Positions 46,815-58,441 of a DNA stretch of 64,000 nt are shown in pieces. The position numbers and the translations under genes were made by a program. Each line of letters opens with the position of its first letter. Position 1 is the stretch's first letter. The notes beneath the pieces were generated by a model that saw only the letters and a list, made by a program, of their open reading frames with translations, did no database searches and was not told where the DNA came from. Origin of the DNA: Panaeolus papilionaceus (lineage: Eukaryota; Basidiomycota; Agaricomycetes; Agaricales); assembly GCA_015501605.1 (NCBI GenBank), contig JADNRZ010000017.1, positions 682,001 through 746,000 on the forward strand, given 5' to 3'.

Positions 46815-48590
46815 TTCGAAGCAGCCCTCCTCTGTTCAAGTGACCATGTTCCAGCGATGGGACACCCTTAGAGTTCCGCAGCCATCTTAAAGACTTCATC
46901 ATGAGCCACTGTTGGGGCTTTCCGAAAGTCGTCAGTAATAATTTGAATGTGGTACCAAATGAAAGAAATGCAAGTTATAAATAAGCTAATCGTTTTCATA
47001 TTTAGCTGGCCCCTAGATGAGAAAGTAAGCATTTTTGAATGATCGAAGCGACCTGATGTGTCAATCAATTTACTCACCAGTTCCTCGATTCTGTAACCAG
47101 AACTCTTGAGACTATTTCTGATAACAATTACTGGCTGATAAATAAAATGTAACCAATGAGGGTACTTACTAGGAATCTGTCATCTCGTTATGCCACCCTG
47201 CTGTAACCACCAGTCTATCGAGATAATATCCTGTACCATTTCTAACAGGTCGATACCATGGTCTGGCACCAAATCTATTTTGACAGTTCATGACAGCATC
47301 AAATGAAGGTGCTAGTGACGCACTTGTTGGGGCGAAGTCCAGGACAAGACCCATCAAAGTGTTTCGGAGGTCCAATTTCGATAGGAAGATGAGCATGAAA
47401 ACGAGGCAGCGTAAACCATCGATGTATGAACGCGACCGTTTTCATCACAGTTTTGATCGTTGAGCCAATATACCACGGCGGCTTCGGAAGCCTAAGAGAA
47501 TCCCCCAACATAAAGCACATGGTTATACATATGCAGGGGCAACATAAACATTCGCATCATCGCCTCTCGAACATGATCCTCCAGCATCGCAATCACAGCT
47601 TTATCGCCAAGTGCCTTGAGCCCCAACACCTCTGGTGCAGCGCTCATGAGTTCGTTGATAGTAGCACGGGCCACTTCGAGATTGATACCGGCGGGGACCA
47701 TGCACCCCTCTTCATACGCTGCACACCACTCCTTGAGATCCTCGATGGTTTCGGGGATATCTTTGATATTCATACGACGGTCTATTTCGGACCAGAATAT
47801 GAAATTGGTGTGATCTTCCATAGGAGACTGCCCAGATCTGCGCGAGATAGTGGTTGGTAAAATATATCATAAAGGGGATTTGTAGTATAGACGGCGCTTA
47901 CAGCAGGCTCCAAGATAAACAACGAAAGCGTGTACAAGTAGTCATCATTAGACTATCAAGAAGGTGCAGGTCAATGACGTGAGATCAGGGATTGATGGCA
48001 CATCGAATCTTCGAAGGAGAACGAGCGCTTACGAACTTGTACTTCAGTTGACACGAGCGAGCGCAATCATCGCTCTTGAATCTTCAGCGGGCTTTGCATC
48101 GGGATCTCTGTTGTTCTTCGCCAATTCGACGTCCCGGAAGCCTGAGATTGGGCATGTGAACCAGGTGGCGATCAGGATCTCGGTCTGTTTCCATCAGTAA
48201 TGCATGCAGGGCGGGCGTTGAATGAGTATGAAAGCGATAGGCATAAAATAGAAACGTGTTACACACATCTGCGTAACGTCTAGACACTGTTTCTTCAGAC
48301 CTGAACTCTTTCGTCGCAGCTAGGATCTTCGAAATCGATGGTTGAAAACACAAATATAAGCATTCTGATCCCTGAAGTCTGGAACAACGTACGTTGCATA
48401 TGCCTTAAATAAAGCGAATGCCAATGCATAGTTCAAGATAGTCGGCATATCGTAAAGAGATGCTACGTGCGCGACTTCTTGCGCTTCTTCGGGAGTGAGG
48501 TAGTGTATTTCTTATGAATTGTGTTGTACCTTCTCCAGCGTAGCACACGAACGAGCGTTACCCAAGAGAGGATCAATCCACCCAGATTTC
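46815..48590 (-). pseudogene. Broken tandem copy of the MpaB-like oxygenase
   Basis: Full-length similarity to the gene at 44468-46373: LRWRRYNTIHKKY near 48510-48540, TVSRRYAD near 48270-48300, DRRMNIKDIPETIEDL near 47745-47790 and PRFHAHLPIEIGPP near 47365-47410. Three breaks are seen. About 33 bases are missing with a frame change near 48495-48512. Ten bases are missing near 48044, turning the NW of the intact copy into N followed by TGA. TAA at 46868-46870 stands where the intact copy has CAA, with the lost tail (GCPIAGTW) still readable beyond it. Splice sites and most of the protein are otherwise preserved, so the loss looks moderately recent. Confidence 0.8.
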
Positions 48591-49339
48591 AAGATAGTCC
48601 CTTTGGTCGCAAGCGGATGCAGCAAGCCTCGGGTACCGAGTCTTGGGCTATTTGAGCCCAATATTGCTATCCAGCTCTCCATTGGTAAACAAAGGACGAG
48701 AAAGTCAACGATCCAACGAGAAGAGGCACAGGGTTGAATGTGAACGAAGCTTGAAATCTGTCTATTCAATCAACAAGCAATCTTTAAATACAAGTAGCTG
48801 CGGTGAATGAGAAAATGCACGGCTGACATTTGGATACAAATGGATTCCATATCCTCCACAATGGCTGCTGATGAGACGTAGATGGTTAACCCATGATCCA
48901 GCGTAAGACATGATTAGGGGTTACGATAGTCAAGGACAGAGGTCTGTGATATTCTGCCACCTTGGCATTCGCCGCAGAGGGGGTGCTCAAACTGTTTCTC
49001 GACGCCGCAGAACTGTATGTGATGCACGGGTGTAGCACGGAAATGGACATTCTAAGCTTCTATGTAGGATGAGAAAAAATCTGAGGTGGTTTACATCGTC
49101 TCGTAGCATCCGACGACTAAAAACATATTAGTGATATCAGATAACAGTCGCGGCAAGCCTTACTCTATGGTTAACTTTCGCAGAAGCCACGGATAAATGT
49201 GATATCCAATGCCCATGATGGGACTGAAGAGAGAGGTAGATTAATGCGGTGGATAATTATAGTTGTACAACGTGCGATGAGGTCCAAGTCCGTGTCAAAT
49301 AAAAGTACATGTCGAAAGCGATGATCAGCGATGACGTTT
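48591..49339. other. Intergenic
   Basis: Former upstream region of the broken oxygenase copy and 3' region of the TAF11 gene. No gene or RNA was recognised. Confidence 0.5.
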
Positions 49340-50627
49340 TCAGCGAACGAAAAGTTTCTTCGCCCGCAGTGGTCGTGCAGCACCGACATGGCCCGTCTCT
49401 TGCTGGTATGCTCTGTAAGCCTCCCGTAGATGGTCGGGAGACAACGGCCCTGTTTCACCTCGCCGTGCTTGCACAGCTCTCGCTGAAAAAGAAAGAGGGG
49501 TGGTCAGTATAACGAGCTATGAATAGGATATTGGGAGCAATAGGCCGCCGGAATATCGATTTCGTGTACGTTCGACCATCCAGCATCTGAAGCTTCACAT
49601 GTAAAAGGATTAGACTCTCACCCTTTTCAACTATCTCTCCGACGAAGACCTTGGAAAAACCTGCTATGATTTGTGCGACTGGCTGGGAAACCTGATGACC
49701 GAGGGTTTGTTGTATGACCTGAAGCAGCGGTTATAAAAAGTCGACTAATGTGACAATCTAATCTTAAGTTTTAACTCACCTTACGAACCGCCTGCTTTGG
49801 TAACGCGTGCCTACGGTAAGCTTCAAAACGATCATATTGCGCTGGACTGAAGTTATCCATTAAAACCCTGAAAAAAATAATTGTCAGGCCTGAAAATTTA
49901 ATACGATAGAGCATGCTACGAACTTGAGGTTGTCCTTTGATTGACTCTGAAATGATAGCTGAGCAGAATAGTCGTCATCTGCCATGGCAGGTAGCAGTTC
50001 ATCATCCTGTTCACCGTCGTCTTCCCCAACCAAGGTGCCTGTTCTCCCAAGAGGTTGTGCAGTTGTAGCACCTGGAAGTTGAAGGCCAGATGGCCCATCC
50101 AAAGCAGGTGTCCCTCTTCGTGAACCTCCTGCTCCAATGAGAGCCGGATCTATGACTGGTGTTGGAGTTGATGTCTGTAGTTGGGCACTCGTTGTGCTAT
50201 TTTGCTCAGGCATGGTTGTTGCTGAACTGTCTACAGGATTTGTCGCGCTCGCGTCGCCGACTATTGGATCAGCAGAAGTATTATCCCCGGAAGCACCACT
50301 TGCCGCGCTTGATGCCCAATGTACGCGTGAATACTGATTTGGGGTAGTGGAAGAGGATGACGCAAACGTGGCTGGAGTCATAGTCGGCGACGAGCCGGAG
50401 AAAGTATTTGCAACAAAGGGCCTGGGTGAAGATGCACCCGCTGCCGCTGATGCGCCTCTTGGTTTACGACCTCTCTTTGCACCAGCGGCACTCCCTCTTG
50501 GTCGGCCACGCCCTGCTGTTGGTGTACTTGGTTGACTCTGATCAAAACTTGCACTGGAAAGTATTGACGCAAACTGAGCTCCATTGGTTGTTGGTGTAGG
50601 TGGTACATATGAGTATGGTGTGGACAT
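49340..50627 (-). CDS. TAF11: TFIID subunit TAF11
   Basis: ATG at 50625-50627; the N-terminal two thirds are low-complexity (Ser/Thr/Pro/Ala) with an AT-hook-like GRGRPRGSAAGAKRGRKPRG stretch near residues 45-65. The histone-fold domain is at the C-terminus on several exons: MDNFSPAQYDRFEAYRRHAL, PKQAVRKVIQQTLGHQ, PVAQIIAGFSKVFVGEIVEK, GPLSPDHLREAYRAYQQETG, ending RPLRAKKLFVR with TGA at 49340-49342. These are hallmark TAF11 (TAFII28) sequences. It pairs with TAF13 in TFIID and supports RNA polymerase II pre-initiation. The AT-hook-like tail is an addition relative to short TAF11 proteins. An in-frame ATG also exists near 50697, so the protein may be slightly longer. Confidence 0.93.
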
Positions 50628-51901
50628 TGTGTACTGAATATGTTCAATTTTGAAATTATTACGAGGCTGTACAAGTTTAAACCAAACGGCATTCATAGGG
50701 GATCCACTGACACAAGTCATCGCCTTTAAATTCAATCAAGTACAAACAAAGAAGCCCCTGTTCCACCACTCCACAGTGTCCCTTGGCTTTTGCCTTCTCA
50801 GATTATTATCATTTGGTTCCTCTGCTTATCTCGTACTTAGAATGTCTTCGACAGCAAAATATTCTTAAAATCGAAGATATTATTGAGAGTAAGAGGCAAT
50901 TAGCTTTCACCGCTGATTTATTCCCATTTTTGTTGGCGTCCAGTCAAGTTGCCAACATATGTAGATCCGCTTTTCGAACTTTGCAATGGAACATATTGTA
51001 TGCCATTCATTCTCTCTTAGAATTTATTATGGTTATGATGAGATGCTCACAGCTTTGATCGCTTCAAGCTGGCAATTGAGTGATGTGAAACCATCTTTGC
51101 CGCGTTCAAAACCAAAGATGTGTTTCATCCCTCTTCGTGATGGGATTGAATTGCTCAGACCCTGCTACGCTACGCGCATATACGGTAAAAGCGCTCATTT
51201 TATCCTCACCATGAGGTTAAGATCAAGCCGCGGATTACTGAGTCCATCCAATCGCATTCTCATTAGCTTTTAAATACCGGAACATGCAGCTCGGAGCGCC
51301 ATCCATCACGGATACAATTAAGATCGCAGTGCCTCCGTTATTCAAAAGTATTGATGGTTAAACTTACCTTTTTTTCAGCTCTCTCTTACAGTCTTCAGAA
51401 TGGTATGAACTGGTATGAGGGGGCTCTTCCCCCTAATCCCCCTATTCTCCAATAAGGATCCAAATGTCATGTCGGGCGCACAGCCGCAATCATTTTTTAT
51501 GACTCTTTCCGTCTGCTGCCTGAGCCTAGTTGGGTGCGATGCTGTTTCTGCTTGCATGAATCTCGATGAAGCGCGTGGCATTCAATCATTTAAATTCCCA
51601 TCCTAATCTTTGGGACATAATCTCCCTGTGGTCCCCCAGCCCTCATCATCCATAAAGGTACCTTGAGTCTTTGACCATCGTACCCCTCTTTCGTCGTGAT
51701 ACTTACCTTATCACCGCTGACCCATCCGAAATCCCCATCATTTTATAGAGACCAACATCATCAGGCTCCGAACAAACGGTTTCGATTCCTGAGGGTGCTC
51801 CTACGGTCAGATCTCGCCAGTTCCGGAAAGTTAAGCTTGGATAGCCAGGGCAGCTCCGACTCGCCTTGCGCTATATAATCAACTCACCACCATTCCTGGT
51901 A
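50628..51901. other. Intergenic, divergent upstream region of TAF11 and the F-box/LRR gene
   Basis: 1.27 kb. Open frames of 60-95 codons at 50783-51273 overlap each other and show no motif. No mobile element or RNA gene was recognised. Confidence 0.45.
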
Positions 51902-53700
51902 ATGGTTCAAAACCTCCCTATTGAAATCTGGTTGTACATTGCAGAGTTCATTCCCCCCCGCGACTTTGTCAAGCTCGTCAGCGTTAACAGGGTGTTCTTT
52001 CATATGATCATGAACGAGCTTTACGGAGAGCTCAGTTTCATCAGCGCAGATCCTAGGGTATTCGTGGAGAAGTTAAAAACATTGCAGTGCGTGGCCATGA
52101 TATTTGTATATTCTTCTCTTAGCTGATACAACAATTACAGAACCCCAAGCATTGCCTCTCGCGTTCGCAAGCTGACTGTATGGCCAGCAGCGATACGTGA
52201 AGCCATTCGCGTCCTCGAACCCGTCGAGGTAGCGAAGCCGCCGACGCCGAGCGCTCCTCCCTCCCCCAGAAGAAGGGTCAAAGGGAAACAGCATTCGAAA
52301 TTCGAGTCTGTCACCAAGCTCCCCCTCCTACAGGACTTCCTACGTAAAGTCCCGACATCCCCCAAAAAATGTACACCTTTTCGGCCCACGTTGCCCAAAC
52401 CTGAAACAAGGTTGGAAATGTTTTTGGCGGCGCTGCGGTCCCTCGACAGCGTGGAAGAGCTGGAGATCAATTGGTCGATAGACAAGGGCCATAGGGATTA
52501 CGTGTGGAAGTTCCCATTCTTCAACGACATCTGGCAGAGCGTCGGTCCCACCCTGCTGCGCTTGTCCATCGAGGTCAAACTATCTAAAATGGAGGATGTG
52601 ATTAGGTCGGTTGGCGCCCTACCGAATGTGGAGCAATTGGAGCTGACGTTGAGGAAGGAAGCTGGAGACGGAAGCGTGGAGGACTCAGTGGTGCCGAGCT
52701 TCATTAACAAGATGAAGTCAAGCCTTCGTAGCTTGACCGTCAGAACTATCGGACACCAGGAACTTTCGTTCTTTTCGTTGCTCGAAGAGATCCGTGGTCT
52801 CAAAAAGCTGGCTCTGCACATGCCTCTTGACTCACAGCATCTCCCAAATGCCGACGGCTTCAGAACATTCATCAAAAATCACCCTACAATCCAGGACCTG
52901 GAGCTGCGGTACACGCCATGCTGCAGAGAACTTCCCAGCGACGGGTTCCATGCTCCAGGGGACGATAAACATCCCCTCTATTCCGATCTATCTTTACCCG
53001 CTCTTCAAAACCTCCGCCTTGGTCTCCGTCTCCCCATCCCTCGATCTGGAAGGTCATCTTTCCTGAAAAGCATCGCAAGCCTGAATTCGACACTCGTTTC
53101 GCTCACTCTGGTAGACCGCAGTCTCACCCTGGACGAGGTTAAAACGGTGATCCCCTACTTTGCTCGACACAGTTTGCGAAAACTCTCACTGTTCGCAAAA
53201 AACCTCAGCCCGCAACTTATCGACGTGCTCGCAAAAACATGCCCCGTTCTTGGGTCTCTTTCTTTGGACGTGCAGAATGTCATCAAATCTGAAACCGTCG
53301 GATCAAGCAGCCCACCTCCTAAGGATAGTGATGTGGTGAGTCAATGTTCTCAATTTATTGGGATGTGTGCCTTTATGTGGATATATCATCTAACCTGTTT
53401 TCGTCAATATAGGTGGGATTTGTCCAGGCACTCTTTGGATATGCGGTAGACCTCGACAATGACAGATGGAGGTACAAAACTTGGAGCTTGACAGACATAT
53501 CAGTGATGAGATGGGCATTCGGTGTGGGTCACGGATACGATTATGAGTGCATGAAGGCCATTGCATATGTCGTTCCCACTGTACGGAGTTTCGCGGGCAT
53601 GGGTGATATGAGAGAGCAGACGACACAACCTTTAAAACCCGGTACAGCAGGGAAATTAATCGTTGATCTAGGAGAGAAGAGCAAACCGTTGGATCTGTAA
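51902..53700 (+). CDS. F-box-like protein with LRR-type C-terminal region
   Basis: ATG at 51902; MVQNLPIEIWLYIAEFIPPR, VSVNRVFFHMIMNE is a typical N-terminal F-box. One intron (about 52086-52139), then a basic Pro-rich linker (PPTPSAPPSPRRRVKGK) and a long Leu-rich region with repeated LxxLxL spacing (SSLRSLTV, LKKLALHM, PTIQDLELR, LPALQNLRLGL, STLVSLTLVD, SLRKLSLF, PVLGSLSLDV), seven or more irregular leucine-rich repeats. A second intron (about 53336-53412) precedes the last exon, ending EKSKPLDL with TAA at 53698-53700. It is probably a substrate receptor of an SCF ubiquitin ligase with unknown target. It is unrelated in detail to the two F-box genes at 22-32 kb and is convergent with Argonaute. 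Confidence 0.85.
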
Positions 53701-53973
53701 TTTATCATTCTCATTCATTCGTCCATGATTCATATTTCTTATCATCTATATGTATGTACTTTACTCTACCATTGTCACACTAGTTGTAATACGTTGTATA
53801 GTATTTATTGCCCGCATTGCAATTGACATACATAATTATCATTCAGAAACACCCAGTCTACATAAAAACCATGTTAAGGAGATCATACATAGAATTACGG
53901 AAATGCGCAGCATAATATGGGGTATTGGATCCGCCAACGACGCGTTTGTCCGCCCGTCGCAACATCGCAGTCT

Positions 53974-56900
53974 TCAAATATAAAACATAGTATGGCGAAG
54001 ATCAGGGTGCACCTAGGGGTGAGGAGAAATAAGCACGTATTAAGACCACGATTTAAGAGTAATACATACACCTGCTCCCCAAGCCTGAGAGGCAGCTTCA
54101 AACACCTTCTGGGCTTCCCGGTCCTTGTCTGCCTTGCTGCCTCCGCTGACAACCGTCGTTTTGTCGTCTACCAAGAAGTCATTGAGATAGCATCGTCCAC
54201 GCTCACAGGCCAGATCAGCGTAATACGCCGGGGGCATCAAACTGACAGCCTTGGTGGCACGAGCGTACAGATAAGATCCATCATGTGTGCCTACTTGGAT
54301 TTGATCCGGAGTCAGTTTGTTCTCATCGTAAATGACCGTGTAGTGGGTAGCTTTGACATGTCCCTGTAGGCCTGCATGAGGTTGAAGATAGAAGTCGTAG
54401 TCGTAGCTGCGGGACATTGATATTGTCAAGTAGATATTGGTAGATCTTTGAATATGTGACTTACACCCCGGTTACTCCTTGATCGACGACTGTCCCAGGT
54501 CGAGTGTTGCCGTTTTTATCAGCGTGTTCTGAGCCTGTGGGCCAAAATCTAGGTAGATAGTTAGTAAGCTGTGAGCGAGGCAAGGCATATTCCCTACTTG
54601 GCATGGTGTCGTTTTCTATAGAGAGAACAAATCAGTAAACACATCAGGGGAATGTCCTAAGATTGCCTACCCGCAAATAATGATGGAAAGCTTTGGGCGA
54701 TATGATGCAAGTTTCAAAGCTTTCTGGGTTTCCTCAAAGGCCTTGAAGATCTGAGGGAGTTCTTCTTCAAGAACGCTATCAAACTGACCCTACAGCACCA
54801 GTCAGTACTCTGAAGATGCTTGGAATGCAATAGGTACATACCTCTGAAACACCGTCACGGTAGACGAGTATACGATCAGGAAGAGTCCTGTTGTTCGCCT
54901 TAAAGTAGGCTTGCAAGCGCTCAATAAGCATTTGCCAAAGCACATCCAACATCTAGATAAATCCTTAATTCATGTTCCGAAGAATTTGACAACAAACCAA
55001 CCTCTTTCTTGCTTTCTTGTATACGAAGGCTCGCAGGGAATTGTACGAAGTCGTTGCCTGTGTTTGCCACGACAGCAGCGATAGACGGCGTACCGAGCCT
55101 ACTTCCTGGCCCGGGATGTGTGACATCGATACCAACCATCATCGTTTTCGGCTGGTGTAAAGCAGTTGGTCTCGCCAACTGTTCCATCATTGAGCATTGC
55201 CGGGAAAAGACAAATTGCAGAAGCGTACTCACAGAATGATTGAAGCCTCCGAGCTTGATGTTAACCTTCAACGCGACGTTTGACAAGTACTGGTCTTGCT
55301 TGTTGCCTTGGTCGTTAAAGGCTTTATTCGTCAGCATGCAGACGGTGGCGATTCCCAGGTCAACATCGCCAATTTTCTTCAAGTAGAAGAAAATGATTAG
55401 ACCAACGAAAGATCATAGCAGAAAGAGGGTACCTTGATTCCAGGATACACAAAGTTATCAATGCCACCCAGAAGAACGAGAATGAAACTGGGCTTCTGCT
55501 TCCTTTCTTGTAACTTGTTTGTCAGGGCATGCTTGATATCTAGGAGAGATGCTTGTCGCCCAGGGTCTTCGTTCGGGGACCTCATGCTCACACGCACATA
55601 CTCCGGGACAGGTTTCTGGACAGGCAACCCACTGGCTTTCAGCTTCTCGATAAAGTTCACAGCAAGCCTTCGCGTCGGGGATCCTTCAGAAGCGTCCAAG
55701 CCCACCGTATCTAGAAGCCACCACGAAGTGACACTGCCAGCCTTATGGAACTTCTTGCTGACGATATTCCAAGCACCATTCTTGGGAACGATATTCCCGC
55801 CTTGACCTCCGTAAGTCACGGTGGGAGCAGGGAGTTCACGACCTGGCAGGTCTGTCATTTTGGAGTCGACAGTGATTCCGAACTCCTGGAGGGTGCTATT
55901 TGGTCCACCAGAGAGCGCCAGGGCAGGGAAACCGCGCTGGATGATGGCATTGGCATTGATAACAGGTTTCTGACATGCGATCTTGATCATCTCTGCGGTT
56001 TGATTGCTGCTGAGCCTTCCTTTGAAAACACACCCTCGTTCGACGACACAAAGTTCAGCGGGGACCCATTGCGGCTTGATTTTCGTGCCTACGTTGACGA
56101 CAGGCAGATCGGCTGCATGTTTGAGGGTCAAATTACCGTACTCTGAGGAGGTGATAGGTTAGCGTACTGCAAAGGAAATGCAAAAAGAGAAGCGATCCTC
56201 ACTTCGCTTGAAGAAAGTCTCGACGGATATTCTACCTCCCAGTTCTGGACAGTCGAACATTTCATTACGAGCTGAGCGCGTGCCAATTGCAAATAGTTTC
56301 TTCTTGTATCCACTGTGCAACAAGCGGACCCTGATGCTGGTCACCATCGCTTTGGGCAATGTGGGCATGCCCCCATGAGACCCTCGACTGAAGTTTCGCA
56401 ATATATCGGCCAAATTTCCTGGTTCAACAAATGCGGTGGTGCATACGTTCCTGGAAGGTGAATAGGTGAGTCAACGAATAACCATAAGTCGAAATTGCTT
56501 ACACGTTGACCATGAGCTCCTTGAAGGATGGCCGGATGGATATATAGAAGCCTCTCCAGGCCTCAAGGCCTTCGCTGAGGCGTGTAGCTCGTTCATTTGG
56601 AAAGAAAAATTTGTTGGAGCCTCGACCAACTTTGACACCTGTGCGGCGTGCATGGGCTTGCAATATAAGATTGAGAGCGGACGTGAATGGTGAGATGTTG
56701 TAATCCTTGTAGTTTCTGTCCGCGTTAATGTAGCTGTGTGACAAATACTGTCAGTGTTAGGGAAAAAGGATGACTTGGATAATGGAGAGTATCACCTTTT
56801 CAAATCTGACGTCGGAAGATTCTTGTCAAAGGTAATAGTAACCGTGTAGGTTTTTGCGTTAGGAAGTGGTTGCGAGTTAGGTGGTTCAAAGTAAACAACC

Positions 56901-57412
56901 GGGACTATGAGTGGCTGGGGAAGCTGCCTGGATGACACCAATTGTTGGCTTGAGTCATGAGCGACCCAATTTTGGATTGGTGCAAAGGATGGATGTTGCT
57001 CCAACAGTTCAAAAATCCTGGTCTGCACGACTGCTACCTTGGTTGCAGGTTCGATTTGAACCGTGTAGGAATAAAATGTTGTATCCGGTAGCTTCACAGC
57101 GAAGAAATTGGACCGCAGCTTGATAGGAGCTCCAGCTGTGCCAAAACCAGGACGCGTGGGGCGCTTGGGGCCGGTCTTCGCAGGCTGGTTATCAGTAATG
57201 AACTTTGCGAGGCTTTGTTGGCTAAGCCTAGGGGGGATCTGGTGTGGTGTAGCCTGGTCGAAGATTAGGGAGGTAGGTTCAGGCTCAAAGGACCTGCCTC
57301 CTCCTGGAGGACCACCACCCCGAGGACCATAACCGCCTCCTCGACTTGGGCCACCGCCTCGGGGTTGGCCTCTTCCGCCGCCTCTTGGATTTCCTCGATA
57401 ACCTGAGCTCAT
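53974..57412 (-). CDS. AGO: Argonaute (RNA-silencing slicer)
   Basis: ATG at 57410-57412. An RG-rich tail (residues about 4-42, RGG repeats) is followed by the N-terminal domain, linker 1 (FNALNLILQ-type: SPFTSALNLILQAHARR), PAZ (about 56300-56130), MID (about 55900-55450) and PIWI on several short exons. The catalytic tetrad appears complete: Asp in MMVGIDVTHPG, Asp in ILVYRDGVSEGQ, the Glu before it in the folded loop, and His in GHVKATHYTVIYDE. The end reads VHPDLRHTMFYI with TGA at 53974-53976 after a final intron. Argonaute loads small RNAs made by Dicer and cuts or silences matching transcripts; in mushrooms this limits transposons and viruses. Length (about 900 residues) and domain order are normal, so it should be active. 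Confidence 0.96.
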
Positions 57413-58441
57413 AGTGGTACTTTCAAACTAATTGGGGGAAGGATAAGGTGGGAATGAATCGGGAACATTGGACTTTATAAGGCTGTGAGGCGCGATGAGG
57501 CGCCCAAGGTCATGCCCCACGATATAGCTTACATACGTGCTTCGCGCATTGTCGGGTTGCAGGGATGTTTGATCTTGCGGCTCTGGGGCATGCGAGTCAA
57601 TTGCGACAATGAAAGTGTGCTATTCTTGGATTTGACAACCATTGTTATCCCAATAGATATATATAAGTATACGACTCCCAACTGAATGAAGGAGTAATTC
57701 AGCAAGGACCTACATGCAAAGATAAATTGACAAGACAAAAGGTATCTCTCACCAATAGCTAATGGTGCCCCAAGGTCCACTGTATACTTTCACTCGCAAT
57801 GCGCAAAGTGGCAAAATGTTTTTACAAAAATGTATTGGCCGCATCTTGCTGTTTATGTCAAGATACTTCGATTGCAAGGGTCGTTTGTTTAAACTCTGAT
57901 TTATTGAATGAGGATGCATGAAGAAAACCACAATGAGAAGGCACGTTGCTGGCTCAAGTGCTTGGCATTGGCAATATTTGAAAGGCCATCATCAAATAAG
58001 GTCAAATTGCTCGGCTTTTCAATCTTTATCTTGAATTTGAAAGCCCTCCAATGCTTTTCCTGTTGTCATGCTGCAGCAGCTTCCGTCCAAAAGGATAGAA
58101 CATCAGTTTTTTGGGATGCATTCCAACTCAGTTGTTCCAAGTGCGGTTGATGTTACACCAAGTAGATGCCAGCCTTGAAGGCCAAAACGCGTTATTTGAA
58201 GAAAATGTGACCATGCGCACCAAGAAATATTGATTCATGATAGTAGCCCAAGAGCGCTTGAAGAATTCTCGTGAAAGAAAGTAAACGCGTGAACCACTTG
58301 ATCGCGTTATGTGGTTCTGTTTGACCTAACTGGCTATCCCTAACCTGGTAAGTAGTTGTGTCACCATAGACTCACTCATCTACCACACCCTTCGTGTTCT
58401 ACAATTCTCTAAATCATTATATTGACTGCTACCATCGATCC
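57413..58441. other. Intergenic, divergent upstream region
   Basis: About 1.03 kb between the Argonaute start and the next rightward gene. An 80-codon plus-strand frame (57908-58150) has no family features and is probably chance. Confidence 0.5.

Noticed and set aside
46524..46871. Plus-strand 115-codon open frame with ATG
   Set aside because: Its 3' part is antisense to the readable tail of the broken oxygenase copy, and no motif or intron structure supports it.
51741..51860. Possible 5S rRNA-like stretch (GATCTCG...AGTTAAGC)
   Set aside because: Only about 30 bases resemble 5S rRNA; the stems and the rest of the gene do not follow, and it overlaps the F-box gene's promoter region.
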